Positions 44,526 to 55,620 of a stretch of DNA of 64,000 nucleotides are shown piece after piece (the first letter of the stretch is position 1; every line of letters starts with the position of its first letter). Position numbers and translations under genes: made by a program. The stretch spans positions 13,270,001 through 13,334,000 of the forward strand of contig CM066994.1 of assembly GCA_033977485.1 (NCBI GenBank). Direction: 5' to 3'. This stretch comes from Hydrangea macrophylla (lineage: Eukaryota > Streptophyta > Magnoliopsida > Cornales > Hydrangeaceae). A model generated the notes under the pieces. The model was not told the DNA's origin. It saw only the letters and a list, made by a program, of their open reading frames with translations, and searched no databases.

Positions 44526-44769
44526 TATGAAAATCACTAATACTTTGAATTCTAAAAAATAGCCAAAAAAAGAACTCATAAATCAAATAATTACATGTAA
44601 ATAAACCCGCAAATAAATGAAAATAGATCCAAAAAAAAATTGCTTCTATGAAGATCCAAATTAATCTTGACAAAGTACAAACATTTCCTTTGAAGGTCTA
44701 AATTGATCCTAACAAAGTACAAACATTTCCTTTGAACGTCCTAACAAAGTACAAAATTTTCGTTTGAAG
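44039..44769. repeat. Segmental duplication, copy 2, with its own short 42-bp array
   Basis: Colinear with 35690-36300. It ends in about three units of the 42-bp minisatellite (44645-44769). A GTT/ATT microsatellite at about 44448-44523 is greatly expanded compared with copy 1. Confidence 0.85.
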
Positions 44770-44935
44770 GTCCTCCCTAGTGCCTCCATTCTCAATATGT
44801 TTACCTTCTACATACTCTCCCTCAGGGTAGTAGCCTTCATCGTATGCTTCGTGACCTGCAACATTATAAACAAGGTAGGTTGGACGGGGAATGTTCTCAT
44901 CAGCTATTGAAAGCTGAGTGAGAAGAGAACTAACG
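44770..44935 (-). other. Exon-like open stretch of unknown origin
   Basis: The minus strand has an open frame containing ENIPRPTYLVYNVAGHEAY then GYYPEGEYVEG. It is preceded by a splice-acceptor-like TTCTCACTCAG and followed by a donor-like GAAG/GTAAAC. I do not recognise it. It may be a captured gene fragment or transposon coding debris. Confidence 0.3.
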
Positions 44936-45129
44936 CAGGATCATACGTATGAAGTATTTACAAGCTTATGAAAGGACATAAAATATAGTTTTACTAATAA
45001 TATATTTCTCTTTATTCAACTTATCAGTAACCAACCATTATCGTCTTCTTATACTAAGACCGACAACCAGCATACTTTTGATTGATGACCAGATTCGATA
45101 GTTCAACTTTATAGATATACCATCATTTT

Positions 45130-45455
45130 GTCCACCACTTTTAAGAACATATGTATAGCTCACTGCATGTCATGGACACCACGTCAGTCCACCCCCAGCT
45201 TTTAAGAACATATTCACAACTCACCGCATTACAGGGACATAACATTTCTAACAAGGCATATCAATTTATTTCCACGACTTAGCGACATCTACCAGTGATC
45301 CCAGCTCACTGCCTTTTAAGAACATATTAACAGCTCACCAACTTTTAAGAACATATCACGGAACACCTGGTCTATCATAGGGCTACTTGGTCCAACTTAC
45401 CACATTTTAAAAACATATTAACTGTTCACCGGCTTTTAAGAACATATAATTAGCA
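45130..45455. repeat. Irregular array of CTTTTAAGAACATAT motifs
   Basis: About six copies of (c)ttttaagaacatat occur at irregular spacing of 28-115 bp. Most are followed by a caGCTCAC-like word. No function is apparent. Confidence 0.7.
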
Positions 45456-45493
45456 AATGCCCACCCATGCACGATTCCCAGATCCTAGCAAAC

Positions 45494-46130
45494 CTATCTA
45501 TATTTTGTACTAATACTAATACAAGGCATTCCCATGTGACCTGACTGCATTGAATGAAATGAACGACGACCCAAATGGTTCACAACCATTACATTGTCTA
45601 ACGTTACTAAACGTTTTTCCATTACTCTTAATGTTAACATGAGTAGTACATGATCTCTAACTGCGAATTCCAAATCCTTGTGACGTTTGTCGGCATAGTT
45701 CTTGTGTCTTGTCTGTGTTGTCTTCACCTTTTCCCTCACGACTTGAATTTTTCTACTGGTTTCTCGTACCATTTCTGGCCCAAGAAGTTGATTGTCTCCG
45801 ACTTTAGCCCAACATAACGGTGAATGGAAGGGTCTTCCGTGCAAAGCTTTGAACAATGCCATCCCTATGCTCGTGTGATAGCTATTGTTGTAGGCGATCT
45901 CGATCAGCGACAGGTGCGTCTCCCAAGAACTCTCAAAATCGATAACGCAAGCTCGTAGCATATCTTCCATTACTTGATTAATTAGTTCTTTATGACCATT
46001 AGTCTATGGATAAAAAGTTGAACTCAAGTTCAATGATGTCCCCATTGCTGTCCGAAGACTCTTCTGAAACTTTGTCGTGAAGCGTGAATCTTAGTCTGAC
46101 ACGATTGAGACAAGTACATCATGTAGTCAC
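45494..46130 (-). pseudogene. Ty3/gypsy integrase fragment (chromovirus-like)
   Basis: The minus strand has EDMLRACVIDFESSWETHLS, then IEIAYNNSYHTSIGMALFKA and SPLCWAKVGD, the C-terminal half of a chromovirus-type integrase. Further upstream codons (FQKSLRTAMGTSLNLSSTFYP) continue to about 46130 with stops. LTRs and the other domains are missing. It is an isolated remnant. Confidence 0.85.
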
Positions 46131-46393
46131 ACGATTTGCTATAAATACATTCGACTCAAGCGTTCCATTGGATATTGTGGATATCGGTACTTAGGCATGC
46201 CACGTTTGATTTTAAAAGAGTTGCTACTCAATTTTTTTGAAGGAAAACTAAGAAACCATTTTAAGAAAAACTGATCTTTTGCGAAACCAAATATTTACTG
46301 GGTCTGGAGATTATGGAATGAGAGAGGAAGGAGCCCGTGGGGACCAAAACACCCTCTGTCATCGTATCTCATGATAAGCCTCTACTCAGCATC

Positions 46394-46802
46394 TAGATGT
46401 GTTTTGGACTTTGTCAACATCATTTTGGACCTTCACATATTTTATTTGTACTCTGTCATAAGTTTTTTTTTGACTTATTTAGGACCATTTGGACCTTAAC
46501 CTAGTATGCTTGAATTGCAATTGGACCTTACAAGATGTGTTTTGGACTTTGTTGGTATCATTTTGGACCTTTACATGTTTTATTTGTACTTTGTCATAAG
46601 TTTTTGGACTTACTTAGGACCATTTAGACCTTAACCTAGTATTCTTGAATAGCAATTGGACCTTACAAGATGTGTTTTGGACTTTGTTGGTATCATTTTG
46701 GACCTTCACATGTTTTATTTGTACTTTATCATAAGTTTTTTAGACTTACTTAGGACCATTTGGGCCTTAACCTAATATGCTTGAATAGCAATTGGACCTT
46801 AC
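46394..46802. repeat. 133-135-bp tandem array, left part (3 units)
   Basis: Units start caagatgtgttttggacttt and contain ggaccttcacatgttttatt, tgtactttgtcataag and ttaggaccatttggacctta. Internally each unit is made of three or four sub-units opening with tttggac(c/t)tt. In reverse complement the core matches the 42-bp minisatellite (tgacaaagtacaaa...gaaggtcc). Confidence 0.9.
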
Positions 46803-48110
46803 TGTTAGGAAACTACGTTCCCAGAATCTGTTGACAGCGGGTATAAGTTGGTACTTCAAAAATTTTCATGAAATCTATAATAACCATACAAGGGTGGAAC
46901 TAGGTTATATTGAACTGCAAAAATGGATTGCTGTAGTAGGCGAACGAGAACACGGGCTTGATAACAGCTCACGATCTTCTACCGTATTCCTTTGCTGCCT
47001 AAATATCGAACTGCGTCTGGGCTCTTTTGAAATCCTTTATGTTTTCCGCTCTCCCACTTGATGCTCTCTTTTCTATTCCGAGTTATAATCCTCTTGATGG
47101 AAAAACGCAAACTGAGAAGAGATCCAAACAACATATATATAGGCAACGATAGGGACTATAAGAAGTCAATAAGGAATAGGCTTCCTTATGAAATTAGGAA
47201 ACCCTAATTCGAACTGAATCAGACTCCTATTTCCATAAATTATAATTCATACCACTAAAGAATTGTAATTGCACTCCTACCCTTATCTCAAAAATATATT
47301 TCGAGCTCCATGTTATTAAATGCTTATTATTTCCCCATGTTAAGATTACAGATATCAATTAATTAAATATAATTACTGACAATCATATTTAACTAATCTC
47401 ATAAAATTCCTTGAGATCCTCTTCTTAACTTATCTGATATGTTGGATACAAAATCCACCTGCAGGGTTTAACATAATCACAACTTACAAGCTTTCTCAAG
47501 GGGATATCATCAATCCCAAAATTGAGACATGGATTCCATCATTAATTAATATCCACCACACAATTAATGTTGTCACTCAATCCAATGAGATATTGACCCA
47601 TTTAAGGATCTTACCCTTTTAGGGATCAAAACGTAAATATCAAATGTACGTGTTTATAAATTCTTAGGATTTAGAGCATAAGAACTCATAATAGCCATGA
47701 GGTATTATTATCTTATAAGTCAGTACAAAGATAATTACCCCAAATCGGTCCTGTTTAATACACAAAGTGTACCAACATAGTGAGTTGAAACTATACTGTT
47801 TCCCATGATCAAGACAAACCTATTACATCACCATGCTGCAGTCCTACCGATAGTGTGTCCAATTCCACCTAAGATTGTAAACCAAAATCTTACATTCTAC
47901 AAGATCTGATGGTCTGATCTTTCGTGTGTAAGCCGAACTCTACACACCAAACCACCTACTATGTAGAATAAGAGACACACATGTATAACAAATAATATAA
48001 TGCAAACATTGCCAACACAGATTCTCCTAAAAATGGAATAACTGATTTTATTAAATGAATAATAAACCAAGTACTACATAAAGCATGGCTTTTAGTATAT
48101 ATTCCTAAAA
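46803..48110 (-). mobile_element. Copia-type solo LTR inserted in the tandem array
   Basis: The insertion is about 1.3 kb. The plus strand starts TGTTAGGAAACTACG, and the right edge reads ATTCCTAAAATCA. Read on the minus strand this fits an LTR with the 3' end TTTCCTAACA. A TATA-like CCTATATATATG is present in that orientation. The array resumes in register at 48114. No coding sequence or clean 5-bp duplication was seen. Confidence 0.7.
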
Positions 48111-48113
48111 TCA

Positions 48114-48510
48114 CAAGATGTGTTTTGAACTTTGTTGGCATCATTTTGGACCTTCACATGTTTTATTTGTACTTTGTCATAAGTTTTTGGACGTACTTAG
48201 AACCATTTGGACTAACCTAGTATGCTTGAGTAGCAATTGGACTTTACAAGATGTGTTTTGGACTTTGTTGGTATCATTTTGGACCTTCGCATGTTTTATT
48301 TTTACTTTATTATAAGTTTTTGGACTTACTTAGGACCATTTCCTTAACCTAGTATGCTTGAATAATAATTGGACATTACAAGATGTGTTTTGGACTTTGT
48401 TGGTATCATTTTGGACCTTCACATGTTTTATTTGTACTTTGTCATAAGTTTTTTGGACTTATGTAGTACCATTTGGACCTCAACCTAATATGCGTGAATA
48501 ACAATTGGAC
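48114..48510. repeat. 133-bp tandem array, right part (3 units)
   Basis: Continuation of the array at 46394-46802 after the LTR insertion, with unit starts at about 48114, 48247 and 48379. Confidence 0.9.
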
Positions 48511-49739
48511 CAATCATGTAGAAGCTTGACTACATCGGTCCAACTACATAGACCGAATTGCCCAATGTGATATCTTCCATACATCCCAAACCTTGGAACT
48601 TTCCTCATGATAATGGTCTGAGCCCATAATGAATATATTGACCGTACATCATGAGTGTGGTCCAAATGAAGTTAAAATGGCCAGATCAAGTTTTGCATTC
48701 AATGATGGCCATTATGAGGGTGGCCCACCTTACTACTTCCCAAAAGTAACCAAATAAAACAATGCTTAGCCCGATTAAAAGAAATAGAAGCTAAATGCAG
48801 CTTAGTTTGAAGGTAGCTAAAGAAGCTTAGTCCAAACCATTTAAGGAGGCATACTAAGGATGGCCATATTTATAGAATGGTCAACTAAATTGACAGAATT
48901 TACATGAAGGACAACCAAAGTGGCAAAAATTATGTAAAGTCAAACCAAATTAATGGTGATGAGCTAGAAATTGATAGCCAAACATGATGTGGCCGACCAA
49001 AGTGTTGCAAATCAAGGCCAGTTTGAATGAAACATGTTAGTCAGTTATACAAAAATTAATAGTTCTTTCCCAATCGATCGCTTGATCTTGTTGCCTAATC
49101 AATTGGACGTTAGCCCAATCGATTGCACCTAGCCGCCTTAGCCCAATCGATTTCCCTACTCCCAATCGATTGGACCTGGCAGAACTTGGTCTCCAAGTTC
49201 GCTTCATGTGGTTGATATTGAATTCCCTCCCCTAAACATCTCTACAACTTTATGACTATGATACCTTGTTCATATTTCACTTACTCAGCTTTCGCAAAGT
49301 TGACGGTGTTTTATGTCCTGGGCAATCCCACCTCACTTAAACATCTCGACAACTTTATAAAACACTTCCTCACATTTTGAGGTTACATATCCAAACTATT
49401 ATTTATACATGATGAACTATTTTAGATAATTAAGACTTGTTTTTTGTATAAAAGTTTAAATTGTATTAGAATGTAAACACACCCTTATCCAATTTTTAAA
49501 CTAAATAATTATTTTTGAGCAAAAGGAAGACTCAGGGTTAAGTCTTCTTATAGACAGTGAGGAAAATGAAGTTTTTTCAAGAAAGAGAGAGGAAATGAGG
49601 GAGAATTGAGTCACAAGTCAACCATTAAAAAGAATTAGTTCCACAGTGAAGGCATATTTTATAGGTATGATTGATAAGTACTTGAATATTGTTTATTATT
49701 AAACATATGAACAAATTAAAAAAAAAAAAAATGAAGTGA
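48511..49739. other. Unidentified sequence, probably transposon-derived
   Basis: No gene was recognised. The stretch contains a palindrome cluster at 49071-49173 and a block of short repeats such as aagaagcttag and gccaaa-type words. Nothing else is bounded. Confidence 0.4.
49071..49173. repeat. Cluster of CCAATCGATTGG palindromes
   Basis: Copies or near copies occur at 49070 (CCAATCGATcg), 49097 (AATCAATTGGAC), 49116 (CAATCGATTG), 49144 (CAATCGATTt) and 49162 (CCAATCGATTGG). The last is followed by ACC. The architecture resembles the clusters at 1302 and 50147, but with a different core. Confidence 0.85.
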
Positions 49740-51222
49740 TCTGATTTTTCACATATTTTGCTTAAGTTTAGATTTGTAATTGTGCAAAATACCATTCCCG
49801 GAGCTTCTAAGTACATTATTTACGCACTTTTCTTGCATAACCCTCATTTCTACTATTTACATCTTTTACACGGGTTATGTAAGTATTTTGTAGGTTTTTT
49901 TGGCAATCAGAGTTGGGAGGCAAAGTCTCGGTTAAAGATCACTTCCTTTGCGGCTACTTCGTGCTCACTTTTAAACTCCAAGACCACATGTTTGGAGGTT
50001 ATTCTTAACTAGATAAAGCTAGCCCTACAAGTCTTCTTTGTGTGGCCACAAATTTTACCTCAATCGGAGGTCAGAGCAAGAAGTTATGGCAATTTTAGTG
50101 ATTGGTGTGCAAACTAGTTGAGAAGCTGTGAAGACTCAATGCATAGGGGCATTCGACCGGTCGAAGGGGCCCGCTCGACCGGTCGAATGGCCCTGTTTCT
50201 ACACCCTTTGTTTTACAAGTTTGCCACTCCAAAGGCTTTGTATAAATACCCCATTATTACTCAAATTTGGGGGTCTTGACCTAATCTTAGAGCAGCTTAG
50301 ATACTCCTTCTTTACCCTCTTGTATTTCTCTAGGTTTTCTTGTATATTTGTTCATAAATTAGTTTAGGTTTAAAGCTTGTAAGTAAGATTGTGAGAGATT
50401 CTTGAACTTTCAAGCTTGGTTACTTTGTTGAAGCATTTATTGGAGTATTTATTGAAGTCTTTGTTGGATTATCAATCTCTTGAAGTAGGTGCTTGCATTA
50501 ATGGTGATGTCTTTCTACTCCTTAGATGTTTATATTAATGTTAACATAGTGAAACCCATGTGTAGCTAGTTTTCTAGGTTAGGGGTCATGGACCTACCTA
50601 TGGATCTTTGTGTTTGTTGAAAGTTTAAAGGTTTGGATCTTCCTAAGTGATTGAAGAGTGTTGGGTTCGTAATATGCTTGTCTCTTTACCTCCATTGTCA
50701 TGCAACGGGGGTTATTTAAATTATATTACAAATCCAACATTTGTCCTTAGTTCCTTCAAGCTTTTATCTTTCATAGTGGGGTTGACAACTCACATGTTTG
50801 ATTGTTAGTCTCTGAGGAACTTTATTCACTTAAGAAGGCCCTTCCAAATCCCTTAGGCTTATCCTTGTGTGATCCAAGGTTGGTAACATGACCCCTAGCC
50901 CTTTCTCTCTTAATTGAATTGAACTTGTTAATCTAGCTCGCTTATAGTAGTAAATTTAATAGTTCTTCTCTAAACTAGTTAATTTAATTAGTTGTTGTTT
51001 CTACCTTAGTTTTACTTGCATGATTAGCTCTAGTGTTAGTGTTAGAATATCTCAAATCAACCATCGATCTTTTCTTTCTTTTTGGTTACTAAAGTAGTGT
51101 ACTCAAGTCCCAAAACTTTAATCTTCCGGTCTAGTCCCGGTAGAAATCGACCTCGTATTTACCCGAGTATTACTTGTTACGATTGATTTGCACTTGAGTC
51201 ATACATATCCCGAGAGCGAACA
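49740..51222 (+). mobile_element. 5' LTR of the Athila-type element
   Basis: The right end (GAGAGCGAACA) lies 6 bp before the primer-binding site at 51229. A TATA box (TGTATAAATACCCC near 50237) is suitably placed. The left end is uncertain, and TGATTTTTCACATATTTTGC near 49743 is a candidate start. The LTR contains a double CGACCGGTCG palindrome at 50147-50188. No second LTR is in the window to confirm the ends. Confidence 0.6.
50147..50188. repeat. Double palindrome TTCGACCGGTCGAA in the Athila LTR
   Basis: GGGGCATTCGACCGGTCGAA and CTCGACCGGTCGAAT lie about 10 bp apart, 50-80 bp upstream of the TATA box. The same double unit recurs three times, diverged, at 57317-57510. Confidence 0.9.
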
Positions 51223-51228
51223 AGTTTT

Positions 51229-51246
51229 TGGCGCCGTTACCGGGGA
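51229..51246 (+). promoter_or_regulatory. Primer-binding site (tRNA-Asp type) of the Athila element
   Basis: TGGCGCCGTTACCGGGGA differs at one base from the tRNA-Asp complement used by many plant Athila elements. It fixes the 3' boundary of the 5' LTR. Confidence 0.9.
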
Positions 51247-51363
51247 CTAGACTCCCAGCATTTTTTAACGGACCCTGATACCCTACTCCAATATTTTAAT
51301 GCATAACGGTGTTGGTGGCATCCCTTTCGTCGAACACCCTGAATCTTCGAGCTCAAGCTCATA

Positions 51364-52405
51364 TTGGCGTCCACAATCATCGTTACCGACGCCTTTCGAA
51401 TCATCATTTTTCAATCATCTACCAATTCCGCCGCAATGGGCGACAATTTGAGCGAACAAGGTGAGAGAAATTATCAAGGGGATAACCCGCATCCGCTTAA
51501 GGACTATCTCCTCCCGGAGAGAATTTCTACTCCGTCTCGCATTGTTTTCCCTTACAATGTCGGACAATTCCACTACCGCCTCGGGATGATCTCACTGTTT
51601 CCTACTTTCCGCGGTATGGATAATGAACAGCCCTACCTCCACCTTAAGGAATTTGAGGATGTGTGCATCACGTTTAGCGATCAAAACTCTTCAGAGGACG
51701 CTCTTCGACTCAAACTTTTCCCATTCTCTCTCAAGGACAAGGTCAAACCATGGCTCAATTTCTTGAAACCTCGATCCATTGGGACATGGCATGAAATGCA
51801 ATCCCAATTCCTAAAAAAATTCTTCCCCATGCATCGCACAAACACTCTGAGACAAATGATTCAAATTTTTAACAAGGGGAATTTGAATCTTTCACTAGGT
51901 GTTGGGAGAGGTTTAAGGACTTGCTCAATATGTGTCCTCATCATAATTTTGAGAAATAGAGGTTGGTCTCGACTTTCCATGCCAGACTACAACTCGCCTC
52001 CAAACAACTCATTGAAACCATGTACCATGGACAGTTCATAATGCTTCCCCTGAGGAAGCAGAGGCACACTTCGAGTATGTGGCCGACACAACTCAAGCTT
52101 GGGACACATCGGATCCCCATGATAGGAATGCCAATAAGGCAAAGCCGGCCACCACCGCTCCTTCTCCTAAGTCGTCCTCTCCCTGAATCCTTGAACTCAA
52201 TCAAGAGGATGATTTTTGTGCTACCATTGCCAAACTTCAAAGAAAAGTTGAAGCAATGGAGCACGCCAAAGAAGAGGCTGAAGCGGCACAAGCAACACAA
52301 AAAGCCACACAACCCGTGGCTTTTGTGGAATAAACTTGTGCCATTTGTGAAAAGATTGGTCACCTGACTAATACTTGTCCCACCATCCCAGATTTCAAAG
52401 AAATC
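51364..52405 (+). pseudogene. Athila gag, frameshifted
   Basis: The gag core is visible as PYLHLKEFEDVCITFSDQ, then LRLKLFPFSLKDKVKPWLN and QSQFLKKFFPMHRTN. The frame shifts near 51860-51960, so the following block (FKDLLNMCPHHNFE) is in another frame with stops. A zinc knuckle C-x2-C-x4-H-x4-C (CAICEKIGHLTNTC) lies at 52337-52378. The protein would form the particle coat. Confidence 0.85.
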
Positions 52406-53719
52406 TTGCACGAGCAAGCTAATGCAATGGGAACGTACAAAAAACCATTCAATCCCTCTTATGGCGAATCATACAACCCGGGATGGAAAAATCAAAATCA
52501 AAATCCACCTCATCAAGGATGGAAGAATGAGCCCAATTATGGACCACCACAAATGCCGTCTCTACAACACTTTCAAAATAATTTCCCACCTCCACCTCCA
52601 CCTCCTCCTTTTTCTCATGGTCCATCCTCATCTACCGCTTATGTGCCTCCACATAAGAAATCCCTTGAGGATCAAATGCAAACGCTCATGCAAAGGCAAG
52701 ATCAACAAGCGCAAAAACTTGATCAAAATTTCGCGCAAATGCTTCAATTCATGAATGAAATGCGCAACTCTTTTAGCCAATTGGCTAGCTCTCAACAAGT
52801 GATTGAGAAGGGAAAGTTTCCGGCCCAACCAATTCAAAACCCCAAAGGTCAAATGGCCGTTGGAGTTTCTAGGCCAAACGATCCAAACACCGAACATGTT
52901 AAAGCCGTCACCAGTCTAAGGAGTGGAAAAGTTGTCGATAACAAAGTCCGAGAGGTTCCAGAAGAACCCACAAAAAATCCAAAAGAACAACTCACCGATG
53001 AGAATAGGGAAGAAAACAGGCCAAAACTTAATGATGTTCAAACAACCACCCCATCGGTTGTTGAGAATGAGACATCCACCTCCAAGGCAAGCTCCTCCAA
53101 GGCAAGCTTGCCTCTCGAGCCAAATATTTTCAAATATGTCCCTACCCCACCTTTTCGTCAAAGGTTGAAACCAAAGGAGAACAAGGGCAAGACCCTTGAA
53201 AATTTTGAAATGCTAAAAGAGGTGAAGATTGAAATTCCTCTCCTTGACATGATTAAGGATGTTCCCGGTGTTGCCAAATTCCTAAAAGATCTTTGCACAA
53301 GAAAATGCAAGTTCAATGTGCAAAAGCAAGCCTACATGGCGGCACAAGCAACCTCTTGTATCCGTGACAATATCCTACCAAAATACAAAGATCCCAGTTG
53401 TCCTATCGTCTCTTGCGTCATAGGGAATTTCAAAATTGAAAAGGCCCTCTTGGATCTAGGTGCTAGTGTCAACCTCCTACCCTATTCGATTTATCTTCAA
53501 TTAGGCTTCAGAGAACTTAAGGAGACACGAAATGTCTTGCAATTAGCCGATCACTCTCTTAGGGTACCAAAAGGGATAGTTGAGGATGTGTTGGTCCAAA
53601 TTGATTCTTTCTACTACCCGACAGATTTCATCGTCATGGACACACAACCGGTTGAGGGTGGGACTTCTCCCATTCCTATCATTCCTGGTAGACCATTCCT
53701 AGCTACTATTAATGCGTAA
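52406..53719 (+). pseudogene. Athila gag C-terminus and aspartic protease
   Basis: An open run of 437 codons. Its first part is P/Q-rich, with a polyproline stretch near residue 60 and a coiled, glutamine-rich stretch. The retropepsin-like domain begins near IVSCVIGNFKIEKALLDLGA and continues SVNLLPYSIY, then IVEDVLVQID and IIPGRPFLATINA. The active-site triad reads LGA rather than D-S/T-G, a form frequent in Athila-lineage elements. A stop at 53717 separates it from RT. Confidence 0.85.
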
Positions 53720-54361
53720 ATACATTGTAGGAATGGAAACATGAAATTGGTTTTCAGAAACATGACCGCAGAGGTTAATGTTTACAATCTCATGGAGAAA
53801 CCGGATCTTGAGGATGAAGATATTTGTGAGGTTGATTTCATTGATACTCTTACACACGAGTTCTTTAACTTCACATGCCTAGAGGAACCTCTTGATTTGT
53901 GTTCTATTCAAGAACCCACCTCTGATGGTGTGTCGTTGCTCGAGTGTTCTCTACTCGAGCTTGAGATTGAAGATGCCTTAGAATCCCATGAATCCAAGGA
54001 GGTAGGAGAAGATGTCATGTGGTGTTCTCAATTCAAAAAACTTTCCCCACGTGACTCTATTCCCTTGCCGTCTAGTCTTGAAGTCCCCAAACTCGAACTC
54101 AAATAATTGCCTAAAGAGCTTAAGTACGTCTTCTTGGGGCACAAAGAGACCTTCCCAGTGGTGATTTCATCCCTACTTAACCCTAATCAAGAAGGGAGTT
54201 TGATTGAATTGTTGAAAGATCACTGGAGTGCTTAGGGATGGACAATCGCCGACCTAAAGGGGATAAGTCCAATCGTTTGCACTCATAAGATCTACTTGGA
54301 GGACGATGCCAAGCCCTCGCGTCAAATATAAAGGCGGCTAAACCCGCACACGAAAGAGGTT

Positions 54362-54900
54362 GTGAGGGCTGAGGTTATTAAGTTGTTGGACGTGGGAATC
54401 ATCTATCCTATTTCTGATAGTCAATGGGTAAGTCCTACCCAAGTTCTCCCAAAGAAATCCGGGGTGATGGTTGTCAAGAATCCGAAAGGCGAACTCGTCC
54501 CAGCTCGTGTCCCTACCGGTTGGCAAGTTTGCATTGACTACCGAAAATTGAATGCCGTCACTCGAAAAGACCACTTTCCTCTACCTTTCCTTGATTAAAT
54601 CCTAGAGAGGGTGGCCGCGCACAAATTCTATTATTTCTTGGATGGCTTTTCTGGATATAACCAAATAGAAATTACGCCCGAAGATCAAGAGAAAACCATG
54701 TTCACGTATCCCTATGGCACTTTTGCCTATAAGAAAATGTCTTTCGGACAATGCAATGCACCGACGACTTTTCAATGGTGTATGCTTAGTATTTTTAGCG
54801 ACATGGTAGAAATATGCTTAGAAGTCTTCATGGACGACTTTAGTGTATATGTTGATTCTTTTGATGACTATCTAAGAAAGTCCTAGAGAGGTGCGAAGAG
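54362..54900 (+). pseudogene. Athila reverse transcriptase, broken
   Basis: YPISDSQWVSPTQVLPKKSG, VCIDYRKLNAVTRKDHFPLP, FLDGFSGYNQIEI, FGQCNAPTTFQ and the catalytic VFMDDFSVY are all present. Stops lie near 54597 and 54883, and a linker of unclear frame (53741-54340) precedes it. Confidence 0.9.
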
Positions 54901-54936
54901 AAAAATCTCATCCTTAATTGGGAGAAATGTCACTTT

Positions 54937-55620
54937 ATGGTGACAAAGGGGATCGTTCTTGGCCACATTATCTCAAGTGAAGGAATTCAAGTCGTCAAGG
55001 CCAAAGTCGAGCTCATCGCCGACTTTCCCCCTCCCATATGTTTGAAAGATGTGAGATCGTTCCTCGGCCATGCCGGTTTCTATAAGACATTCATCAAAGA
55101 TTTCAGTGCAATTTCACGCCCTATGTGTTTGCTTGGGAAAGATATTCCCTTTGAATGAACTGAGGTATGTCAAAAAGCATTTGATAAGTTAAAAACTTTG
55201 CTTACGACCGCCCCTATAATGCAATCCCCAGATTGGTCCCTCCTATTTGAGCTCATGTGTGATGCTAGTGATTATGCCGTGGGAGAGGTTTTGGGCCAAC
55301 GGAAGGATAAACAACCACATATCATTTACTACGCAAGTAGAGCTCTCGATAATGCCCAAATGAATTATTCTACTACTGAAAAAGAACTACTTGCCATAAT
55401 CTTTGCCTTGATAAGCTTCGTCAATACTTGGTTGGATCCCAAATAGTGTGCTTTACCGATCATGCAGTTCTAAAGTACCTTCTTAATAAGAAGGATGCTA
55501 AGGCCCGTTTGATTCGTTGGATCTTCCTTCTCCAAGAATTCGATTTGTCTATCAAAGACAAAAAGGGTGTCAAAAATGTGGTTGCCGATCACCTATCTCA
55601 TTTGATGGTGAGTATTGAGG
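54937..55620 (+). pseudogene. Athila RT connection and RNase H, broken
   Basis: LGHIISSEGIQVVKAKVELI, then [63 protein letters not shown] and VVADHLSHL appear in order. There is a stop near 55156 and a frame change near 55430. Confidence 0.9.
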
